Shown: in pieces, positions 1-12,034 of the stretch
Layout: every line of letters begins with the position of its first letter
Numbering within the stretch: position 1 is the first letter of the stretch
Program-made: the position numbers and the translations under genes
Assembly (NCBI GenBank): GCA_015680685.1
Contig: MNCI01028438.1
Location: 135,663 to 199,662, forward strand
Length of the DNA: 64,000 bases
Origin: Gnetum montanum
Lineage: Eukaryota; Streptophyta; Gnetopsida; Gnetales; Gnetaceae
Direction of reading: 5' to 3'
The notes under the pieces: generated by a model
Database searches by the model: none
The model's input: the letters and a program-made list of their open reading frames with translations, nothing else
What the model was told of the DNA's origin: nothing

Positions 1-928
1 TCTTTTAAGTGCCTTGTGGGGATCCTAACTGCCTCTGTGATATCTAGCATGCTTCGGGTTGTGAGTAGGGGCTCATCATGATCATCCCTGTCATGACGTC
101 TATGGTGTCTTCATGGTGGTTCCCTACTCTCCCTACGTCCTTGCCCTTGTCCTAACTCCTCTCGACCTTCCTGTCGAGGTCTTTCATCTTCCTTACTTTT
201 ACCCTCTCCGTTATGCTCACGATGGTTGCACCCAGATGTGGAAGGAGAGTGTGAATGGTGAGATGAAGGAGAGAGGAAGGGGATCCATCACCATGGCGAT
301 GTTTCTTACCTTCCCTTTGGCTGCTTCAGCCCCGATTGTTGTAATGATCTAAGTGTTCGTCCTTAGTGTAAGTGGTTGTTCCTGCCGTGAATAGTTGATG
401 CTCACGAGGATCAGAGCCTGTAGCATGTATAGTTGATCGAAGGCCCTGATGCCTAACCTCTTCACCATTGTGAGGAGGAGGAACATCATTTTCTAAGAAA
501 CCCATTATGAGGGGTTCCTCATCTTCTATTTCACTAAGGACATGGGGGACCTTGCCCTTCAACAATGAATGTTGGCTCTCCTGCCTTTCATCTCGAATAC
601 GTTGGGCATTTGTGGGATGATAATCCCTTATGTCAAAGTTATCCAGAACGTATTTCGCAAATAGTTCTTGCATGCTAATCTATGCTAAGGCACAGAAAAT
701 CATGTTAGGGACTAATCGATCTGGGGGTAACACAATGTTACCTTACAAATCTCTCCATCGCAGTTGTTCGTCTTGATGGAGAATAAAAGTGAAATCAGGC
801 ACATACTCATCAGGATGAGTATATGTCACCTTAGATTGTTTAGGACATGGCTGGTCTAGGTTATGCGTATGATACTGACTATCTTCTGTGTTATCCTTAG
901 GTGAGTTAACTTTGTGAGAAGAAGCCAT
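1..928 (-). pseudogene. E1 gag, N-terminal part, broken
   Basis: Structural capsid gene of E1; it would form the cytoplasmic virus-like particle. The start ATG is at 928-926. The first about 200 codons stay in one frame with in-frame stops of the C-to-T type. Residues around 38-55 read YTHPDEYVPDFTFILHQ followed by DEQLRWRDLQGNI; this N-terminal block recurs in E3, E6 and E8 and defines the family. A second block (KYVLDNFDIRDYHPTNAQ, about 660-600) recurs in E8. Below about 330 the sequence becomes Ser/Arg/His-rich and frames break up, like the low-complexity stretch before the capsid domain in E8. The capsid domain itself is off the window. Confidence 0.8.
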
Positions 929-1048
929 CTTACTGGTGTGCTATTCACCATTATATATGTTCTTGTTTAACTAATTAACCCAAGGGTTTGTTAAGGCTCA
1001 CAACGATGTGAAAGATTTCCTAATGTTCTAATTGGCGTAAAAACACTT

Positions 1049-1069
1049 AGTCCCCAGCAATGGCGCCAA
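1049..1069 (-). other. E1 primer binding site
   Basis: Read on the minus strand this is TTGGCGCCATTGCTGGGGA, directly next to the LTR end. It resembles the tRNA-Asp type primer site known for Athila elements. The tRNA assignment is from memory of the family and not verified. Degraded versions sit at the same place in E2, E3, E6 and E8, so E1 shows the least decayed form. Confidence 0.8.
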
Positions 1070-2047
1070 TGATGAGTGGCAAGGTACCCCTACACTCAAC
1101 CATATGAAACGAGTGTAGCACGCGTCATCCGGTCGAACTCCGCAGACTAAATGCCTAAACGCCACAAGGAACACTTGGGGTTAATTAATCGTTGTCTTCC
1201 CAAACTTACTTGTTGTTGTCATGGTGTATGGTTAAGTAAGTCCAAGGTATATGATTTTTTTGGTATTCTACAGTTTATCTCCTATGCTAAAAGGTGAAGG
1301 GCTGAGAAACTAAAACTAACTCTAACTACAGCACTAAGTCCTAGCGTCAGCATCTGTTCCCACTTGCCGTACACACCCTGAACTGTGCAACTATGGCTAC
1401 CAAACGCTAATCATTACTGGGATTACCACATGTAATGCACGTGCTCGAAGCGGTCGTACTGAGGCACCTAACTAGCCTAAGTGTGACAAGCAGCCAATTC
1501 CTTGACGAGCTGTACACATCCGTAGCTACTCGTGATCAAGTCGTACTTGTCCCATGTTCTAGGAGGAAAGGGTGAGAGAATCTACTCACGATGAGTAGCC
1601 AATTCCTTGGCTAGCCGTACATGTTCGTCAACGCTCGTAACCAAGTCGTACTCATGTCGCGTTACTAGGAAAGCAATAAATAACATTAAATAAACCTATC
1701 CATGCACTACAAGGTTTATCCACAAAGCTTGTCTTTATTGCCATACACAACTTGCGTTCAGGTACAAAGCTGCTCAAATAAAGAACCATTCACTTGGGGG
1801 ACTCCTACTGCGGGCACATGGAAAATATTATATCTCTGGGGTGATCAATCTGCCAGAGCTTCACTACTTTACGCCTAGGATTACAAATGAGGGGAGTGCT
1901 GCCTCTTATTTATAGATTTGGCAGCAGACTGCGATATTGCGTACACGATATCGTAGGGAACGACGTGATATCGCATACGCGATATCGCAGGGGATGCGAT
2001 ATAGCGACGGACGCAATATCGCATCCTGTGCAATTCGCGTCTCATTA
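1070..2047 (-). repeat. E1 5' LTR
   Basis: 978-bp LTR. The + strand begins TGATGAGTGGCAAGGTACCC and ends ...TCTCATTA. On the minus strand U3 comes first and contains a dense array of GCGATATCGC/ACGCGATATCG near-palindromes (about 1930-2025). A TATA box (TATAAATA) follows at about 1908-1915. The array and TATA arrangement matches E8. Confidence 0.88.
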
Positions 2048-2076
2048 GTTGGGTAGAGAAATTGTTGGTCACACAT

Positions 2077-4407
2077 CTAATTATAGAAAGCATAGTGGGG
2101 CAGGTTAGATGGTGTGTACACATTATGAGGGAAATCCAGCTCGCTATGACATCCTTGACCATATGGTAGTATGCATGGATTTGTGTGTCCCTTCACATTG
2201 GTGAATTCATTGGATTGTGTGGATGTTGGAGTGTGAGGTGGAGGCCTGGGTATAATGACAAGGGTTGTTGATGAAGCTAAGGAAGGTGTGGCACTAGGTT
2301 GACCTTGGGCTGGTTTAGAAGGTGGAGTAGGTTCAAAAGTGTGATTCTTATTCCTATGGCCATGCCCAAAGAAGGGATGCTTCCAACGTTGCGTAGGGAA
2401 CCTACTTTTGTTAATAGCAATAACACAAGTTACATCCATTGGTTAGCATGGTGGTGTGGAACCATTCTATACATCTAATGGTGATGTATAAGGAAGTGAA
2501 GGATGAGAATACTGAGGGTGAGGAGAAGTGTGAGAAGTATGAGGTAGTGATCCATTAGGAGGAGACATGGGTCGATGGTACTCAATAGAGTGATAATGGT
2601 GATTGGAGGTAGAGGATTCAGAATCAGTTGGAAAAATAGGATGTTGAACATAGTAGGCATTTTATTTTAGCAGACAGGAAGGATGTGGCTAGATAGATGG
2701 TGGCCTTTCCCACACCTTTGAGTTTTTCCACCATGGTGGAGAAAATTGTTAAGGCTGGTAATAGCTCCCCTTAGGATAGTACAATGGGTTATGGGGTTGT
2801 CCATAATTACCATGTGAAATAGGAATGTGCCTAAACCAATACCTTTGTACAAATTTTGGGTGTAGCGTCCCTAACTAATGCTCATATAGATGTGACAAGA
2901 CTGGGAAATGGCCCTTTGGATGGTCATATAAATAGACATCACATTCATCCTCATTATCTGTAGTTGAGCCTTTGGCCTCATTACCCTTAGCCATTCTCCT
3001 TGGTTATTGAACAATGTTCTTAACTATTTCTGATTTTTTTCCCTTTGTTTATTTCGATTGCCAAGTTTATTTTGGATGACCCTCTCCCTGACAGTGTCTT
3101 CTAAATTCACACTTTGTTCATTTTCCCATATGGTCATCTTGTTATGCTTTGCCTCAATTTCATCTATTGATTTTTGTATTGGTAAAGGTTGAGACTATAT
3201 CATCCTTTAGGAATTGGTTGCTGCCTCTTCCTTGTAGTTTTGGACCTTTATTGTTTCTAGATTTTGGTCCTACTCAAATGCTAAATAATTCTCCCATTTA
3301 GATAATTCTCTCTCTTCTTTCACTAGATGCTCTATTAGTTCTATGACCTAGTGGGCTTAGAGCTTATATAGTTGTCCTCCGGAACACTTTCCAAGGTTCA
3401 ACCTTGTTTCATTGCTAAGCCCATCTATAATGTGGAGCATTTGTTCTTTCTCATAGAACCTATGACCTAGACATTTATTTAGTAAGGCATAGTATCTATC
3501 TAAGGCCATGTCCAAAAGGTTCCTATTGTTCTTGTTTCCATCTTTGGATTTGTCTCCTCAAGGTGGACACTTGTGCATAAGTCTGGTTTCTTTTATTGAA
3601 AAGTTCTAACATGGTTGACCATAGTCTAATTGAATTTGGTTCCAATAATCTATACCACACTTTGGCTTTATTGATTAGCATCCTAGGAAAGAGCTTAAGA
3701 TTTTTCCATTTACTGTCCACATTGTTGAGCACACAAGCATCATGGAAGGCTTGTAAATAATGTTGCAGATCTAAATCATAGCCTCCTGCAAAATTTGGAA
3801 TATTATTCAGGTCGAGCTTAGGTAGTCAACTATTCTTGCAATGCTTGTGAGATATCTTAACGACCTCTATGATGTGCATTAGGCTTTTAAGAACTAACAG
3901 GGATTTATCATTGTCAGACAAGTTGTAATTAAAATTTCTATTTGATTAATGGTGACGATGGAGCTTGTGTTCATGTTGATGATCTTGAGTGTGTTTGTGG
4001 GTTTGATTTTTGCTTTTATTTTGACCCTTTTGTGGAACTCTATTTCTATACCTATGTTCATCTTCATCAGAACTAGAAGTTGAAGTTGAGGGGGAAGATG
4101 AAAAGGAGGAACTGGTAGAATAGCCATGGCTTGTATAATGTTCCTCAAGGTCCCTTGGTTAATCATTTCTAAGTATTGAGGAGGTCTTAGGCCTTGAGGC
4201 CTCCTCTAGTTTAGGATTAACATCATCTTCTGAAAGATTATCTCCCTTAGGTGAATGTAGTCTTTGAGTGTCATTAGGGTGGCCATTGTCATGAAAAACC
4301 CCTTCATAAGGTGAATCAATCCAATCTTCCTCATTGTATACTTCATTAGTTATCCAATGAATAGATGCACTATATGGTTCATAATCATTTCTACGTGAGT
4401 GAGACAT
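2077..4407 (-). pseudogene. E2 gag relic with divergent N-terminus
   Basis: Degenerate gag. The ATG is at 4407-4405. The first about 80 residues (MSHSRRNDYEPYSASIHW...) differ from the YTHPDEY-type N-terminus of E1/E6/E8, so E2 is a separate subfamily or lost that block. A Ser/Asp/His-rich stretch follows (4160-3900). The capsid domain is at 3732-3523 (WKNLKLFPRMLINKAKVWY, ELFNKRNQTYAQVS), matching E8 51.4-51.3 kb. A possible zinc-ribbon-like remnant (CDVYLYDHPKGHFP) lies near 2950-2900. A Pro/Gln-rich tail with RWKHPFFG at 2440-2077 corresponds to the linker before protease in E8. Several frameshifts and TAG stops are present. Confidence 0.75.
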
Positions 4408-4511
4408 TGTTGTTGATTTCTGGTGTGTGTTTAAATACTTCTCGAAAGATATATTGTTAATATCCTTTTATAGTGATCTTGTATAATATAACTAATCTAG
4501 ATAACTAGCAC

Positions 4512-4532
4512 CATACCTAGCAATGATGCCAA
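4512..4532 (-). other. E2 primer binding site
   Basis: The minus strand reads TTGGCATCATTGCTAGG next to the LTR edge. It differs from the E1 site by a few substitutions, consistent with decay. Confidence 0.7.
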
Positions 4533-5335
4533 TGATGAGTGGCGAGGTACCCCTACGCCCAACCATACGAATATGAGCATGTATGTGTGATTTGGTTAAA
4601 CTTCACAAATGGATTAGTTATGGCATCTAAGTAGTTATATGTTGATCACAGTTTGCTATCTTCCCACCTAGACTAGTAGTAGCTTTACATATGGTTTAGT
4701 TTAGAGTGAGGCATATGATGTTGTTGTAATTCTACATTACTCCTCATAACAAAAAAGATAAATTGACTAAACTAATAATGGAAGAAAAACCTTAATTAGC
4801 CTATGGCGATGGTTTCTATCCTTAACCATTCATACACGTCTTGGACTTCATGAGATTACTGCTGGGTGTGCCAAGTATTCTCACTTAAATGCTCGTGATT
4901 AAGGTGTACACCTTCTGCTTAATGACAAGAAAAGTAAATAACAATAAAGCTAACTATTAACTAAAGAAGGCATTAAATAATTAAAATAACAAAAATTAAT
5001 CTAAGTGAATGCTAAAATGATTAAAGTAATCTCAATATTTATTTCCATTCATGCATGTGTCCAAGTACATCATACTCAAGCAAAGGTGTCGTGCAATTAC
5101 AAACATCACATTGTGGGCATGCACTAGGAATAACTAGCTTGAAAGAAAGAAAACTGAAAACTAAACTACCAAAAGGACTAGACAGAAAAGCACTTAACTC
5201 AAAACTTTTCAACTATGCACCTATGTGCTATATTTATAGGCTAACACAAGAACCATGATATCATGTATACGATATCATATCTAAGCCATGATATTGCATA
5301 CCCAATATCGGGGTCTGGTAAACTACGATTCATCA
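4533..5335 (-). repeat. E2 5' LTR
   Basis: 803-bp LTR beginning TGATGAGTGGCGAGGTACCC on the + strand and ending ATTCATCA. The U3 (about 5255-5320) carries a weaker GATATCATG/CGATATCAT array. The TATA box lies near 5229-5236 (minus strand TATAAATA). Confidence 0.82.
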
Positions 5336-5513
5336 CTCACCGTGAGTTAAACCATACACATTAACTTTACTAAATCACGTGGGAAGATAATGATCATGAA
5401 TGCTAATCAATTACCAGTATAATCACATTGCATTATCTTCAAATTGCGATCAGGATTGTGCATGAACACTTGTATCTTGTATGGTTGGGTGTTGGATACT
5501 CCATCACTCATCA
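5336..5513 (+). repeat. E3 5' LTR, right-hand remnant
   Basis: Matches the last 180 bp of the E3 3' LTR (15640-15818), including the shared stretch TGTATGGTTGGGTGTTGGA, and ends CACTCATCA. The left part of the LTR was displaced by the E2 insertion. Confidence 0.8.
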
Positions 5514-5531
5514 TTGGCGGTATTGTCGATG
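5514..5531 (+). other. E3 primer binding site
   Basis: TTGGCGGTATTGTCGATG directly follows the LTR end. It is a decayed form of the site in E1. Confidence 0.7.
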
Positions 5532-5649
5532 ATAAGTCAATGTTATACTAAGTAATTAATTTTCCAGTGTTCATTTATTAGAACCTGACTCTAATATTCA
5601 CAAGCTTAATATAAATCACACTTAACATAAACCATCAAAAAATGATAAC

Positions 5650-7560
5650 ATGGCTTCACATAATGATCAACTATCACCTACCAAGAAAAAGAGAAGGAGT
5701 AGTGACAAAATTGCTAATGAAGAGAACTGGGGAATGCCAATGTAGACATGCATTACTTATGCTCACACTAATCCATACCATCCAAACTTTACCTTCATAT
5801 TTCATCAAGAAAAAAAAAATCAGGTGGAGAGACATGCAAGGAAACATATTCTTGCCTCTAGAACTTGCAACACTAAACATGCTACAAACTACTCTAAGGG
5901 GAATGCACTTGGACAAGATTTGAGAGGGGTATCATGTGACTCAACACATGACTAGATATGAACCTACAAGGGAGAAAATATAGAGAGATGCTACTATGGA
6001 GGTCAAACATGTTCATAACAAGGAAAGCAAGCCAACACATCTGTTGTCATAGAAGAGCTTGATGTTGATTAGTTCATTTTGGAACAACTCCACCAGAACC
6101 ATGAGGAGCCATCAAAGACACCTATCATCAAACTAGAGGAACTTGTCAAAGCCCAACTTCACTCTACTTTGGTAAAGACACACAAGGGGGAGGCTACTGA
6201 CTCAAGATACAAGTGTGACTCTAATCCAAGGGATCCTACTAAGTCCTACAAGGAAACTCATAAGAGTCATGAAAGGAGAACTAGTTGGCACCATTCTCCT
6301 ACTACCTCCTTTGCTTCATCATGATCATCAAAGGACTATGATAGGAGACAATACAAGTACCAAGACTTTGATAGGAAAAAGAAATGAGCTCATGGTCATC
6401 ATGATTGATACTCAAGGTATTCTAATTCAAAAGATGAGGAATATGAAAGAAGAAGGCACATAGATAGAAGAGAGGATCAAGAGAGGCATTAGCATAGAAG
6501 GGTTACCACTACCACAAAGCCTATGAACTTGATAATGATGATGAACCCATTATGGAAACCTGGAGCATGATCAACATTCAGAAAGTAGTCTACATACCAA
6601 CCAAGCACATGAGAGATAGTCAAATCAAATGGCTAAATATGAATAACATGTCCCGATTTGAAGGAGGTTACAATGCTAATCCTCAACATCACCTTCAAGC
6701 ATTTCACAATGTCGATGTCCTTCAAAACATAGAGAGTGAATGGTAGAAATTAAAGTCATTTCCTAGAACACTATGAAGGAAGTAGAAAGCTTTTACAAGT
6801 CACTGGAACTTGAATTCATCAAATGCTAGAATACCATGCACAAAATCTTTAATGATAAATATTAGACCTATTCATGAGTGTCAAATCTAAGAAAAAAAAT
6901 CCAGAACTAGAAAACAAGGGATTCATGAGACCCTTGATGTAGCAATGGGCAGATATTATTCCCTATTACAAAAATGCCCAGACCATGGATTTTCATCAAA
7001 GGAACAAGTGAGGCACATCATAGATGGGCTGAGAAGAAAAAGAAGAGAGATCCTTGGGGTTTATGCCCAATGAAGACTATTAGAATTAACCATCAATCAG
7101 ATTCAAAGACTCATTGATCAAGTGGCAAAGAAGAATGAGAACTTAAAAAAAGGGAATCAACTAAAGAATACAATCTGGATCCATCCATTAGGAAAAGAGT
7201 TGTAGGTGTTTGTAAAACCAAAGAAGAAGAAACCTTAGACCAGGTCATTAGGAAAGAGACACTATTAACTCAAAAATTTGTTGCTGATGTAGCAGCTTAG
7301 GTAGAAAAAATGTGGGATTCAATAGATGAACGATGTACAACAACACTAAAGATTATGGAGGAGAAAGAAGAACACACACTCAATAGAGGCAAAGATAAAA
7401 ATAAGAAGAGGGAATTTGGATAAAAGGGAAAAGTTGCTTCAGTAGCTAGGCGCTTAGACACTAGCTTCATAGATGATGAAGGTTACATCATGTGCCAATA
7501 TGAACATCCTAAGGGATGTTGTCTAGTCATGGTACATGTGCAAGAAACTAGGGCATATGA
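5650..7560 (+). pseudogene. E3 gag relic
   Basis: Capsid gene. The likely start ATG at 5650 is followed by SHNDQLSPTKKKRRS. The conserved N-terminal block is recognisable at 5765-5850 with a frame change. A His/Arg/Asp-rich stretch follows (6180-6500). The capsid domain is at about 6552-6960 (VVYIPTKHMRDSQIKWLNMN, RFEGGYNANPQHHLQAFHN), closely matching E8 on the other strand. Cys/His residues in QYEHPKGCC (about 7498-7525) recur in E6 and may be a remnant zinc-binding motif. Stops are mostly TAG/TAA. The nucleic-acid-binding C-terminus is Gln/Pro-rich up to about 7980. Confidence 0.78.
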
Positions 7561-8239
7561 TCTTAACCCATGATTTGTTCAAAAAAAATGCCCAAATGGT
7601 TACCTTATCCTCAAGGTAACTACAAACAACAACCTCAACCAACATACTATCCAAGTCGAGCCTTGCTACAACCATAGGAGTAGTACCATCAATAGTGATA
7701 GCAGCTACAATCATGGCCCATGCCACCACCATGCCAGTTGTATCCATATTGATAACCTATCCTTATGGATACTATGTCTAGTGTCCAATCTCATTGGTGA
7801 ATGCAATTGCTCAAAATCCACAATATCACCTAACCAGATACCACTAACGAACACCACCAAGGACTAATCCAAACTCACACATGCATCCACAAGTAGCCGA
7901 TCTTTCAAATCCCAATCTAAATCCTTTGCAACTAGTGCCACCACTCAAAATGCAAGGTGAATTGCCATCACAACTGCAATAGAAGAAGGCTTCAAGGGTA
8001 GCAAATGTACAAATAGAAGCTCTTAACAGTAATGCTAAGAGATAAATAAAGAAATGTCCTTTCTTTAGGATGAATCCAGAGAAGGTTGCAAAATAGGAGC
8101 TTCATAAAGACCATCTTCTCCTAAAATAGATCTTTTTACTCTTGACAAGCTTCCATCATCATCAAGTCCAAACATACAAGTTGTCATGCTTATTGAAATC
8201 ATCACTAACTGGATTAAGGAAGGACCACTTCCACATAAA

Positions 8240-9065
8240 AGAATTGATCCAAGAATTTCTTTGATTTATCTATGAGTAGTTGGAAATTAACCATGAAAAT
8301 CTTAGTTAGACTCAGGTATTGGGATGAATTTCTTCTCTTAAGACACATATCAAACATGGAACCTATCACCATTCAATGAATGCAACATTAGTTGGAGCTT
8401 GTAGATCAGTCTATCATCATCCCTTTGGGAAAAATTGACAACATAGTGATCACTATTAATGGGTTGTCCTATCCAACAGACTTCTTGGTGATCGATGTAA
8501 AGGATATTGATAAGTAATGTCCAATACTCATGGGAAACACATGGCTTAGCACCATTGATGCTAGGCTAAACATGAGAGATTTATTCATGGAGATCTTGAA
8601 AGAGGACATACATGGAGTCATCCATACATAAAGAATTCCATGCATAACTGCTGAAAGAAAAGGGTGCAATAGTGAACCAACTATTCATAATACTAACACA
8701 ATCAATTCATTAGTCCACAAAAATAGGAAATAACCAGTGTGTGTAACGAAAACAACAATAGCCAAAAAAATCCAAAGATACCCTATGGCCACTAATTATG
8801 AATTTTAATTTGTCTAACATATGCATGGAAACACCTAAAACACCTATTAATTCTCATCTAAAGAAAATGACTCCGACTAAGGACTTGGAAACAAAAATAT
8901 TAACTCATAAACAAACACTAGTGGAAAAGGAAAATAAGAACTTAGATGATCAAAACTCAACTACCATCAAGATCACATGGGATAATCATAACAAAGTTAA
9001 ATTCTTAAAAATGGTAAGATAACCACTCAAAGTGTATGATCTAGGAGACTTAGGGAGCATTTTTC
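8240..9065 (+). pseudogene. E3 aspartic protease and post-protease linker
   Basis: Retropepsin-like relic that would cleave the Gag-Pol polyprotein. A catalytic-type triad is visible in one frame near 8308-8330 (LDSGIGMNF). This copy keeps the Asp that reads Asn in E6 and E8. Downstream come LVDQSIIIPLGKIDNIV, GLSYPTDFLVID and WLSTIDARLNMRDL (8400-8580), matching E8 and E6. A linker beginning ICMETPKTPINS (8820-9020) is the counterpart of CMEPTETLTC in E6 just before RT. RT does not follow. Confidence 0.75.
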
Positions 9066-11520
9066 AAACACTTTCCCAAGAGTTCAATTATTGGGGAGAT
9101 TCCCTATCATGACTTGGAAATCAATAAGTGCTTTTTCATTTTCTTTTTCTTTTTCACATCCTTTTACATTTTTCTCATTCTTTTATACATTCTCATTTCT
9201 TTAATTTTTCACATTCTTTAACATTTTCCATTCTTTATAATTTTTCATAATTTTTACCATCTTTCCCATTTCTTTTATACTTTGTTTTAAATCCTTTGAA
9301 AATAATTTTTGATCATTAATAAAACACATTTAAATAAAGGCAAGATGTAGCCTAATAAGGTGAAAATTTCTCTATGATATCAAGTCATAAAAGACTGATT
9401 ATTTACATAGTGAGCCCACATCATCCATCCATCCATTCCAATAATAAGAGGTTCTTACCATGGCCATAATGATATTCTTTCCATCATCAAACTAAGAGTA
9501 AACTTGTGATCATTATTCCTAGACAAAAAAGTGAAGAACAAAGGGGGAATGAAAAGGGTGTGACATCAAGGGGACTTGTGGCTTCTTTTTGGATTATTAT
9601 TGTAGGTTATATCATGTTACAAAGGTTGTATTATATCCTTGTAGATCTAAAAAATGGAAGTAAGAGTTAGATAAGTTCTACCTTCAAGGGTTGACACAGT
9701 AAAAAAATAAAAGAGCACAAAAAAAATTTCTAGGGGTTCCACTAGAAAGACATGTTACTTGTTTCATCCCATCTAAAGACATTAGGTATGTTCATACACT
9801 TATGATTTATACATTATGTGTGGAGTCTCAGTGGATTGTTGATGATGAGTTAATGTAATATAAATGTATTTTATATGTTATGAGGATGTCTTTATGTTAC
9901 GATTATGATGTTTTTACATGCTTAACTAATGTGATTATGTATACTAGCCCTGTGTGATGTGTTAAACAGGTGAGGTTGTTGGTAGGGGTGTTAGACTAGA
10001 GTACAAGATCACTTATCTAATATGTTTTTATGCTTTATGTGTTATTTTGGTATTTATGCATTTGTACTATAGCACTATGTTGCGTGATGTTTGGGTGTGG
10101 TTTTGGCATGTGAATGTGTAGAACATATGATAAGGATCTTATAGGTTCAAATAAATTTTGATTTGGACTCTGATGTGTTTGTTACACATGATTAAAGTTT
10201 ACAACATTAGTTGTAGAGGAAAAAAATAAAGATAACTTATGAAAATAGTTTATTTAAAAAAATAATAAATAATTCAAAAGGAAAAAAGAAAGTGAACTCA
10301 TGTCATGTGAGAAAAGAAGTGCATTGTTGGTTTTTCTTTTTATACAAAGCATATAGTAAAAATTATAGGTTATGTGTTTGTTTTCTTTCTTTTGGTGCCC
10401 ATTGCCTCACCACTACTTACCCATAGAAATTAGGTTTTGGATTTCTATTTTCTTTTGTGGGTATGTTAGTGTCAATAGAAATGCATAGGAGCCTATTTTC
10501 TTTCGTTTTTCTTTCTTCTCTCTTCTTCCATTCCACATTTTTTTGAATTTTGAGCTTTGCAGATGGTTTTTTCTTGCTCTGAATTTGGATTTGGGATTGC
10601 TGTGCTCATATCTACATGGGTGTAGAACTTGTTGGAAGCAAAATGGAGTCTTGCTAGATTTTTGAGGGTTTTTTGCTTGTTTCAAAATTTCTACCCCAGC
10701 AATTTTAATTAGTGGCTTTTCTTCACCTTTTTCATGTATTTTTGTGTTGGATTAGTGTATATGATTATGTGCTATGGGCATGTGGGGTGGATAGCTCAAA
10801 GATTGAGTTTGGACATGTCGTTTTGCCTATTACCTAAAATTGTCTAATTTTGGTTATGAATTGTATAGTAATATATGTGTGATGTATGATATGATGTGGA
10901 CTTGTAGAATATGATGTTTCATGTTGATGAGGCTAGCATGATTGGACTATGATATTTTTGGGATCTATTGGGGCACACGCATTTTTGGGAGTTCCAATCC
11001 TTCCTAGCGGTAATTAAATATTATTTAATTAATCAAACTTTGAACACACATAACTTTGCTTTTAGTAGTTCGATTTAAGTAAAATTAGTGTTGTTGGGAT
11101 TGTTTTGGGAAGTACTTTCTAATCGTGGAATTGGTTTTCTATTTGGGCATATATCATTTTAAAGGTTATTATAGTAGTCATTTGTATGCAAGTACATGAA
11201 GTTTGAGAAATATGGTATTGTTTTGTCATATCGTGGTATTAATGTTGTTTTGTCGAATCGTGGTATTGTTTTCATGGAATGACTATAACTATTGTATTCC
11301 ATCTATGAAAACAATACCCATTCTAATAACACAACAATGTGTTCTTTATCATCCATTCCAACAATACCTCATACTCTTTCATAACCCAAGATTCCTTAAT
11401 CATAGACTTTCAACACTTAATCAGACCCTTTCAACATGAAGCATATCTTCTAACTATCCTATGGGACTCAATTTTTTCTAAGAAAAACATTCAGAAATTT
11501 TAGTTTTTTCTATGATGACA
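9066..11520 (+). other. E3 non-coding 3' region
   Basis: About 2.45 kb without a supportable gene. It starts with a T-rich tract (9125-9310), as in E6 after integrase. It then has a block conserved with E4, E6 and E8 (about 9340-9600, including GGGTGTGACATCAAGGGGAC). AT-rich sequence of unknown origin follows (9800-11500). Confidence 0.6.
11213..11318. repeat. Short direct repeats ending in a hairpin
   Basis: Three diverged direct copies of a TGGTATTGTTTTGTC-like unit (11213, 11234, 11261). The last is followed by an inverted partner: GGTATTGTTTTCAT (11262-11275) pairs with ATGAAAACAATACC (11305-11318). It could be a small hairpin or the edge of an unrecognised insertion. Confidence 0.6.
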
Positions 11521-11577
11521 TAGTATCTATGATATTGTAGGCATCTATGATATTGCATCCATAAAAACTATATATAA
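11505..11577 (+). promoter_or_regulatory. E3 internal promoter of ORF3 (motif array plus TATA)
   Basis: Repeated CTATGATATTG-type units (CTATGATGACATAG, CTATGATATTGTAG, CTATGATATTGCATCC) are followed by TATATATAA at 11569-11577. The same GATAT-type array and a TATA box are in this element's own LTR U3 (14970-15062). The TATA lies 466 bp before the ORF3 start; in E6 the distance is 474 bp. Function is inferred from position and repetition. Confidence 0.55.
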
Positions 11578-12034
11578 CACATGGGAGTTAGAACAATTTT
11601 TCATTTCTAAATTTCATAAGAAGGGAGTTGTTGCGAATTTTTCTTTGTAACTAAGAGCTCTAAACTCCATCTTCTAGCACACATAACTTACTCATTATTG
11701 CCTCAATTTGCGTGATTTTTGAATCTACATTATCTCAAAGTGATCACCTTACTCATGGGGGGTGCAAGTAAGGGGAAATTTGAGCCAAATTTTTGAAATT
11801 GCTAACAACCGAAAAGTATTATAGGGGTGAGTATAACGAAACATATTAAGAACTTTTAAAGTAAATCATTCATGTTAAGGCCAAAAAAACTTTAAGAAAA
11901 CTTCTAATTGTTCATACCACTCTACAATCATAATGAAATAAGAACTTAATATAACTAAGGGTACGAGTAAGGTACTGAATTGTTACTCATTTATGAGAAC
12001 ACTCTAGTAATTCTTAATCCTTGATTGATTGTAG

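Larger units (their letters stand above)
1..2047 (-). mobile_element. E1: Athila-like Ty3/Gypsy element, 5' part (runs off the left edge)
   Basis: Minus-strand element of which only the 5' LTR, primer binding site, leader and the N-terminal part of gag are in the window. Its LTR edge (TGATGAGTGG on the + strand) and tRNA-type primer site match those of E2, E3, E6 and E8. To its right lies the coding relic of E2, also on the minus strand, so E1 appears to have inserted into E2. The other end and the target duplication are outside the window. Confidence 0.85.
2048..5335 (-). mobile_element. E2: Athila-like element, 5' part, interrupted by E1
   Basis: Minus-strand element with 5' LTR (4533-5335), primer site and a gag relic. 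It is cut off on the left by E1. On its right the sequence continues with an LTR fragment of the opposite-strand element E3 (5336-5513) that lacks its left part. E2 therefore appears to have inserted into the 5' LTR of E3. The 5 bases after the border are CTCAC; the partner target duplication is outside the window. Confidence 0.8.

Noticed and set aside
1930-2025. GCGATATCGC arrays as satellite, CRISPR or centromeric repeats
   Set aside because: Units are short, irregular and confined to LTR U3 next to a TATA box; no spacers or long tandem arrays.
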